Below, one piece after another: positions 59,307-64,000 of a stretch of 64,000 bases of DNA. The DNA lies in NCBI RefSeq assembly GCF_023347275.1, contig NZ_CP094468.1, positions 2,108,001 through 2,172,000 of the forward strand, given 5' to 3'. The stretch is from Faecalibacterium sp. I3-3-89. Its GTDB lineage: Bacteria; Bacillota; Clostridia; Oscillospirales; Ruminococcaceae. The notes beneath the pieces were generated by a model. The model was given only the letters and a program-made list of their open reading frames with translations. It searched no databases and had not been told where the DNA came from. The position numbers were made by a program, and so were the translations under genes. How positions within the stretch are numbered: the stretch's first letter is position 1; each line of letters starts with the position of its first letter.

Positions 59307-62063
59307 TTACAGCGTTTCCACCCGGTCGAACAGCGCTTTCGCGGCTTCCACGGCCTCCTTGCTGCCGAACGCCACCCGAACGCCCTTCTCCATCCGGGCA
59401 GACAGGTCCGCCGCCTCAGCCTTGAGGGCGGCAGCATCCACACTGCACAGGCTCTTCCGCTCGGCGGCGTTCATCTCGTCGGTGATGCCGCAGAAATACT
59501 TGCAGTCGGTGGCCGCAGCCTCGTCCCGGGGCTTGCGCGGGGTGTCCAGCTTGGCCGCAGCGCCCACAATGAATTCGTTCATATCGTTTTCGGTGTAATC
59601 GCGCCCCGCCAGCTCTGCCGGCCCGGCGGCAAAGGCCTCGTAGCTCTCCGCCAGATGGGGGTCACGGTAGGTGTAGAGGTACTCCACATCGTCGTTCTGG
59701 GTCACCATGCCGGTGCCGTAAGCGCCGCCCACCTCCCGGATGCTGTGCCACAGATACTCGTAGCTCATCACCCGGGCCAGAACCTTCCGCTCCAAGCGCC
59801 GCTCCATCGGCCATGCCAGAACATCATAGTTCACGCCGCCGTCGATGACGAAGGCCTCGTTCACCGCCGGGGCCAGCGCTTCCCGGTAGGGCACCGCTGC
59901 GCGGCGCTCTCCGGCCGCAAAAGCACTGCCGGGCAGCAGCTTTTTCAGGGTGTCCAGTGCTGCATCGCTGCCGTGGAGGCTGACCGTCAGGGCGTTCCCG
60001 CCCAGCACCTTCTCCCGCAGCGCTTCCAGCTTCCGGCCCAGTCCGGCCCAGTCGGCTTCTTCCTGCAGCCCGCAGAGGAAGTGGTAGTAGCTCACGCCAC
60101 TGCACCGCTCGTTCATGGCGGCCTCCACCGAGAAGTGGGCCGCCGCACGCATCGACGCAAAGGCATGGCCCTCCCGCAGGAATCTCTGCTCCATCATCAG
60201 CTTCTGCTGGCTGACCACCCGCTCCATCGCGGCTTCTGCCTGCGGGCCGGTGAGCTTCGTTTCATACAGCCACTCGCCGCCCAGCTCCACAGCCTTTTCG
60301 AGGCTGCGTTCCAGCAGACTCATCCCGGCCACCAGCTTTGCATGGACCGGTCGGCCCGGCTGGCGGCCGGTCCAGCCGTCCACCCATGCGCCGCTGCGGC
60401 CCAGCCATGTGTTCCGCAGGGTGTTCAGCTCCTGTGCCGTGTGCTTCCCGGTGTCCAGCTCGTCCACCACATCGGTCAGCAGGTTCAGATAGGGCATCTC
60501 CTCCGGCGCTGCATTGCCGATGTCGTAGTAGAAGTTCAGGTAGGTGCTGCCCGCCGAAGGGTGATGCAGCAGCTCGGCCCCGGCCAGCATCCCGCCCCGG
60601 CCCGGGGTCAGCTTCTTGCCCTCGCCGAGGTCGGCAGCGGTCAACGGATGGTCCAGCACCAGCTTGCCGTCGGTGCGGGCGGCCCGGCCCTCTTCCTCCT
60701 TCTTGGGCAGGGCGGGCACTTGGATGACCTCCACCGGCGCGGGCGCGAACAGCTCCCGCAGCAGCTCGTTGAACCACCCCTTTTCCAGCTTCTCCCGCAG
60801 CGAGGCGAACAGCCCGTTGGTATGCAGCAGCAGGGCCGGGTCGCCGGTGTGGAGCCAGCCGGTGGATGCATGGATGGCGTCCAGCACACCGTCCGGGATG
60901 CTGCCCGGGCGCTCAAGGGAAGCGAACTCGGTGGAGTTGAGGCTTGCCATCAGCAGCTCTTCGGGGATGCCCTTTTCGAGGATGCCGTCCACAGCATTCC
61001 GGACAGCGGCAGCGAATTTCCCTGCCGACGCCTCGGTGGCCCCCCGCAGTACCAGCTCCAGCGTCGGCTGCAAGGTGCTGTCGTCGAAGCCCACATCAAT
61101 GTCCGCCCCCAGCTTCTCTTCCAGCAGGGCGGCTTTCAGGGGCGACTGGTTGTTGCCCAGCAGGGCGTCCAGCAGGATCTCCACACCCAGCTGGCGCTCC
61201 CGGTCCGCGAACGCGCCGGTGTACCACGCCAGCGCGCACTGTGCCTCGTCCGGCTCGGGCTTTTCGGTGTAGTAGGGGATGTGCAGCCGCACACCGGCCT
61301 GCTCGTCCTGCACCGTCAGCCGGAGGCGGCTGACACTCTTGGGCATATGGCTCAGATACTGCTCATCGAGGAAGGCCAGCTTCTCGGCCATGTCCATCTT
61401 ACCGTAGAGGGTAATGCAGCAGTTGTCCGCACTGTAATGACGGCGGTAGACCCGGACATACTTCTCATAGGTCAGCGCCGGGATGGAGGCCGGGTCGCCT
61501 CCGGAGACGAAGCCGTAGGCCGTGTCCGGGAACATCGCCCGGCTCAGGGCGTTCTGCAGCTGGGCATCCGGCGTCGCCAGTGCGCCCTGCATCTCGTTGT
61601 AGACGACGCCGCTCACCGTGCCGTCCTCGTCCCGGTGCCAGCCCTCCTGCTCGAACACGCCCCGGTCCACCATCGCCAGCGGGCAGAACACCGCGTTGAG
61701 GTAGACGTCCATCAGGTTCTTGAAGTCCGTCTCGTTGGGCGTTGCGAAGGGGTAGACCGTCTTGTCCGGGAAGGTCATGGCATTCAGGAAGGAGGCCATG
61801 CTGCTCTTGAGCAGCTGCAAAAACGGCGACTTCACCGGGTATTTCTCGCTGCCCGCCAGCACCGAGTGCTCGAGGATGTGGAACACGCCGGTATCGTCGG
61901 AGGGAAAGGTGCCGAATCCGATGCCGAAGGCCTTGTTGTCGTCGTCGTTCTCCACCAGCAGGACAGCCGCCCCGCTGACGTCGTGGGTCAGCACAGTCAG
62001 CGTCCCGTGCTGTTCGGGGCACTCCTCGCGCTTGACGAGGGTATAGCCGGGATATTGTTTCAT
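59307..62063 (-). CDS. M16C metalloprotease, presequence protease-like
   Basis: A 918-residue insulinase-family peptidase. Inverted zinc motif HILEH (HxxEH) at residues 62-66, with the following EKYPVKSPFLQLLKSSMASF and NAMTFPDKTVYPFATPNETD typical of presequence protease (M16C, PreP/Cym1-like). The two-domain M16C length of about 950-1000 residues is nearly met. In bacteria it degrades peptides in the cytoplasm. Chromosomal; a terminator follows at 59219. Confidence 0.88.
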   Translation of the reverse strand: MKQYPGYTLVKREECPEQHGTLTVLTHDVSGAAVLLVENDDDNKAFGIGFGTFPSDDTGVFHILEHSVLAGSEKYPVKSPFLQLLKSSMASFLNAMTFPDKTVYPFATPNETDFKNLMDVYLNAVFCPLAMVDRGVFEQEGWHRDEDGTVSGVVYNEMQGALATPDAQLQNALSRAMFPDTAYGFVSGGDPASIPALTYEKYVRVYRRHYSADNCCITLYGKMDMAEKLAFLDEQYLSHMPKSVSRLRLTVQDEQAGVRLHIPYYTEKPEPDEAQCALAWYTGAFADRERQLGVEILLDALLGNNQSPLKAALLEEKLGADIDVGFDDSTLQPTLELVLRGATEASAGKFAAAVRNAVDGILEKGIPEELLMASLNSTEFASLERPGSIPDGVLDAIHASTGWLHTGDPALLLHTNGLFASLREKLEKGWFNELLRELFAPAPVEVIQVPALPKKEEEGRAARTDGKLVLDHPLTAADLGEGKKLTPGRGGMLAGAELLHHPSAGSTYLNFYYDIGNAAPEEMPYLNLLTDVVDELDTGKHTAQELNTLRNTWLGRSGAWVDGWTGRQPGRPVHAKLVAGMSLLERSLEKAVELGGEWLYETKLTGPQAEAAMERVVSQQKLMMEQRFLREGHAFASMRAAAHFSVEAAMNERCSGVSYYHFLCGLQEEADWAGLGRKLEALREKVLGGNALTVSLHGSDAALDTLKKLLPGSAFAAGERRAAVPYREALAPAVNEAFVIDGGVNYDVLAWPMERRLERKVLARVMSYEYLWHSIREVGGAYGTGMVTQNDDVEYLYTYRDPHLAESYEAFAAGPAELAGRDYTENDMNEFIVGAAAKLDTPRKPRDEAAATDCKYFCGITDEMNAAERKSLCSVDAAALKAEAADLSARMEKGVRVAFGSKEAVEAAKALFDRVETL

Positions 62064-62160
62064 GGTCTTGCTCCTTTGCGTTTTCTGGATTTTTCTCTAT
62101 TGTATCATCCTGCCCGCCAAAACACAATGAACGGTTTGTGAATCATAACTTCCCGGACGC

Positions 62161-62192
62161 AAAAAGGCCTCCCCTCGAAGGGGAAGCCTCTC
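62161..62192 (-). terminator. Terminator of the lipoprotein gene
   Basis: AGGCCTCCCCT (62165-62175) pairs with GGGGAAGCCT (62180-62189) around a TCGA-like loop and ends in U5 on the minus strand. Confidence 0.8.
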
Positions 62193-62252
62193 TGCATGTA
62201 TCGGGAATTATTGAAGGAATTTTCGTTGCTCTATGAGATGCAAATTTGGAAA

Positions 62253-62849
62253 TCAAACCTTCTGAACCAGGAAGATAGCTCTGCCAATCGGACGCTTTTC
62301 GCCTTCCATACCGGGTGCCCAAATCAAATCCTCAGGCAGAGTGATGTCGTCCGTAGAGATATATGCTGCATCACCGGGCATCTTAACAACCAGCTTGCGC
62401 TGGTTGTCAGCAGCAGTACCGTTGATGAGCTGCAAAGTAACTCTGACATTGATCGAAGTATCGACCGTCTTCTTCACCTTAACGATAGCCAAAAGCGTGT
62501 TACCATTGTCAATGATCTCGACCGGAGTAGTGTCGGCCAGCTCATAGCCCTGCGGGATCTTGTCCGCAGGAATGCTCTTGGGGTCAACGACGGTAGCATC
62601 CTTCAGAACGGGATGCTCATAATCATCGCCGCCATTTCCAACGCCTGCGCCGCCATTGTCAACATCAGCAAAGATAATCTTTACCGACTTGCTCGTCGTG
62701 CCCGGCACATCCGGAACTTCCGTACCGGGGACCTTACTGCTGCTGTCGCCGCCATCACAGCCTGCCAGCACACCTGCTGCGGCAACAGCCAGAGCCGCAA
62801 CACCAGCGCTCTTGAGGAAACGGCGGCGGGAAATCATATCCAGTCTCAT
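62253..62849 (-). CDS. Secreted lipoprotein, Tat-like signal
   Basis: A 198-residue protein from ATG 62849 (GGAGG, 8 bp). Signal SRRRFLKSAGVAALAVAAAG with twin arginine and lipobox VLAGC near residue 30, so probably a Tat-exported, lipid-anchored protein. A Ser/Gly linker (DGGDSSSKVPG) leads to a strand-rich domain (VKIIFADVDNGGAGVGNGG, LLAIVKVKKTVDTSINVRVT). Family unknown. It is transcribed from the G11 promoter at 62936-62967. Confidence 0.7.
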   Translation of the reverse strand: MRLDMISRRRFLKSAGVAALAVAAAGVLAGCDGGDSSSKVPGTEVPDVPGTTSKSVKIIFADVDNGGAGVGNGGDDYEHPVLKDATVVDPKSIPADKIPQGYELADTTPVEIIDNGNTLLAIVKVKKTVDTSINVRVTLQLINGTAADNQRKLVVKMPGDAAYISTDDITLPEDLIWAPGMEGEKRPIGRAIFLVQKV

Positions 62850-62935
62850 AATTAAAACCTCCACATTGTTTTAGAGGTCTTTCCCCGCTCGCATTTTCTT
62901 CCTTCCGGGCGTAAGGCAAACCTCTGTTCTGATTC

Positions 62936-62967
62936 ATTATACCCCCCCCCCCGATTATATTTGTCAA
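62936..62967 (-). promoter_or_regulatory. Promoter with an 11-G tract between -35 and -10
   Basis: On the minus strand: TTGACA (62962-62967), then AATATAATC, then G11 (62942-62952), then TATAAT (62936-62941). The spacer is 20 bp, 3 more than the optimum. Loss of three G would give 17 bp. Such a homopolymer between consensus boxes is the hallmark of slip-strand phase-variable promoters. Start about 62929, 80-nt leader to the lipoprotein ATG. Confidence 0.75.
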
Positions 62968-63132
62968 GAGGTTTCAGTATTTTTGTGGCGGCTTTCTGCA
63001 TAAAAAATCGCCCGGCTTTTCTGCGTTTTCCACAAAATATAGCAGTTTGTGTTTTGAATGCACAAGCACCATCCGCAAGCTGCGTATCGCAGCTATGCCG
63101 TTTTGATAGGCGCTATTTTTGAAAGTCACAAT

Positions 63133-63161
63133 AAAAAGAGAGCTGTGCAGGACAGCTCTCT
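63133..63161 (-). terminator. Terminator of the MFS gene
   Basis: AGAGAGCTGT (63137-63146) pairs with ACAGCTCTCT (63152-63161), a perfect stem with U5 on the minus strand. The gap 62850-63183 holds only this and the G11 promoter. Confidence 0.85.
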
Positions 63162-63183
63162 CCGTTTCCGCTTTTTATGAAAT

Positions 63184-64000
63184 TTATGCCGTTTCTCCCT
63201 GACGGCAGGACACCCGGAACAGTACGAATCCCACGACGAACAGCACGATGAGGGAGCCGACGCCCACATTGGCGCTGCCGGTCAGCTGGCTCCCCACGCT
63301 GACGATCATCGTCCCGAGGAAGGATGCCCCCTTGCCGCAGATGTCGAAAAGCCCGAAGTACTCGCCCGACTTCTCCGGCGGGATGATCTTTGCGAAGTGG
63401 GAGCGGCTGAGGGCCTGCACGCCGCCTTGGAACATCCCCACGATGACGGCCAGCACCCAGAACTGCCACTGCCGGGTCAGAAAGAACGCAAACACCGCGA
63501 TGCCCGCATAGGCCGCGATACAGACCGGGATGAGCTTCGACGAGGGATACTCGTTGGACAGCCGCCCGAAGATGAGGGCCGACGGGAACGCCACGATCTG
63601 CGTCACCAGCAGCGCCAGCAGCAGTCCGGTGGTGTCCAGCCCCAGCGCCGTGCCGTAGGCCGTGGCCATGTCGATAATGGTATACACGCCGTCGATGTAG
63701 CAGAAGAACGCCAGCAGGAACCAGAACACCTGCTTGTCCTCCGGCAGATGCCGCAGGGTCTGGCCGATGCGGGCAAAGCTCTGGCGTACTGCGTGCTCTT
63801 CCACCTCCACATAGTGGATCTGTCGGTAGCTTTTCAGCAGCGGCAGGGTGGTCACGAGCCACCACACCGCCGTCAGGATAAGCGCGATGTTCAGCGCCGT
63901 CATCTGGCTGAGGCCAATGGCCCCCGCCCCCAGCACAAGGCCGAGACAGACCACGAAGGGCACGCAGCTGCCGATGTAGCCCCACGCATAGCCCCGGCTG
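63184..64000 (-). CDS. MFS transporter, UMF1/Atg22-like (partial)
   Basis: C-terminal portion, about 270 residues, with seven or eight TM helices, cut by the window end. Segments FWFLLAFFCYIDGVYTIIDM, ALLVTQIVAFPSALIFGRLS, VIVGMFQGGVQALSRSHFAK and PPEKSGEYFGLFDICGKGAS are the UMF1/Atg22 signature. Members of this family export amino acids or are of unknown substrate. The N-terminus lies outside; the frame is open to base 64000. Confidence 0.8.
   Translation of the reverse strand, partial: SRGYAWGYIGSCVPFVVCLGLVLGAGAIGLSQMTALNIALILTAVWWLVTTLPLLKSYRQIHYVEVEEHAVRQSFARIGQTLRHLPEDKQVFWFLLAFFCYIDGVYTIIDMATAYGTALGLDTTGLLLALLVTQIVAFPSALIFGRLSNEYPSSKLIPVCIAAYAGIAVFAFFLTRQWQFWVLAVIVGMFQGGVQALSRSHFAKIIPPEKSGEYFGLFDICGKGASFLGTMIVSVGSQLTGSANVGVGSLIVLFVVGFVLFRVSCRQGETA

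Noticed and set aside
59655..62141. 828-codon plus-strand frame opposite the M16 protease
   Set aside because: It is the antisense of a gene with a clear HxxEH motif, with no RBS and no family pattern.
62936..62967. G11 run as a mere sequencing artefact
   Set aside because: Its place exactly between two perfect promoter boxes is unlikely by chance, although the exact count may be uncertain.

Overview
The window looks like chromosome of a gut Clostridia species of the Oscillospiraceae/Ruminococcaceae, most like Faecalibacterium. This rests on the GC-rich, codon-biased backbone genes (DUF6465 protein, M32 carboxypeptidase, M16 presequence-type protease, UMF1-like transporter) and the Clostridia-type mobile element with a MobA/MobL-like relaxase, a DUF3847 stub, an S24 repressor, ImmA/IrrE, an excisionase and a tyrosine integrase. 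The genus is an inference from protein style, not from a marker gene.

Layout. (1) 1-8.8 kb: AT-richer remains of an integrative element. It holds an AAA ATPase and a coiled-coil partner, a relaxase that has lost its N-terminus, a minus-strand run of small secreted or membrane proteins, an ECF sigma/anti-sigma pair, and an intergenic stretch ending in a 14-codon stub of a DUF3847 gene. (2) 8.85-32.4 kb: an array of about 29 genes, all on the minus strand and closely packed. Nearly every recognisable family is one found as immunity proteins of polymorphic toxins: DUF3885, SF0329-like, CbrC, SUFU/DUF4253, NTF2-fold, NADAR, DUF6892, DUF5713, DUF2004, DUF2262, ankyrin, Imm17, TPR and DUF1963-like. 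No toxin gene is present. The first gene behind a good promoter encodes a 56-residue peptide with a Gly-Gly motif and three cysteines. (3) 32.4-42.1 kb: a SLOG fragment, a DUF975 membrane protein, then the element's control and integration module (S24 repressor with divergent promoters, Zn-ribbon proteins, ImmA/IrrE, a sigma-like regulator, an unassigned possibly structured region, a MazF-like and a ParB-like protein, excisionase, integrase). The module ends in tRNA-Leu(CAA), whose anticodon loop carries the att core. The core recurs twice more at exact 186-bp spacing.

(4) 42.5-49.0 kb: backbone genes (DUF6465, carboxypeptidase, metallophosphoesterase, ParB-like/BMP-like fusion, DUF1643, PAP2) and tRNA-Arg(TCT)/tRNA-His(GTG). 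(5) 49.2-59.1 kb: a minus-strand phage head and packaging cluster with an N4-gp56 type capsid. There are no integrase, replication or lysis genes. It includes a Prp-like cysteine protease fused to a scaffold-like region, with matching Prp-type sites in the fusion and in the capsid protein. (6) 59.3-64 kb: an M16 protease, a lipoprotein whose promoter spacer contains an 11-bp G tract (a likely phase-variable promoter), and a UMF1-type transporter cut by the window edge.

The most interesting points are the G11 promoter, the self-contained Prp/scaffold/capsid processing system, the large orphan immunity array headed by a possible peptide precursor, and the tandem att/tRNA-half structure. Two genes, DUF6487-like and SUMF1-like, are each broken by one extra base in a five-base G/C run. 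Either they are pseudogenes or the assembly has errors there.
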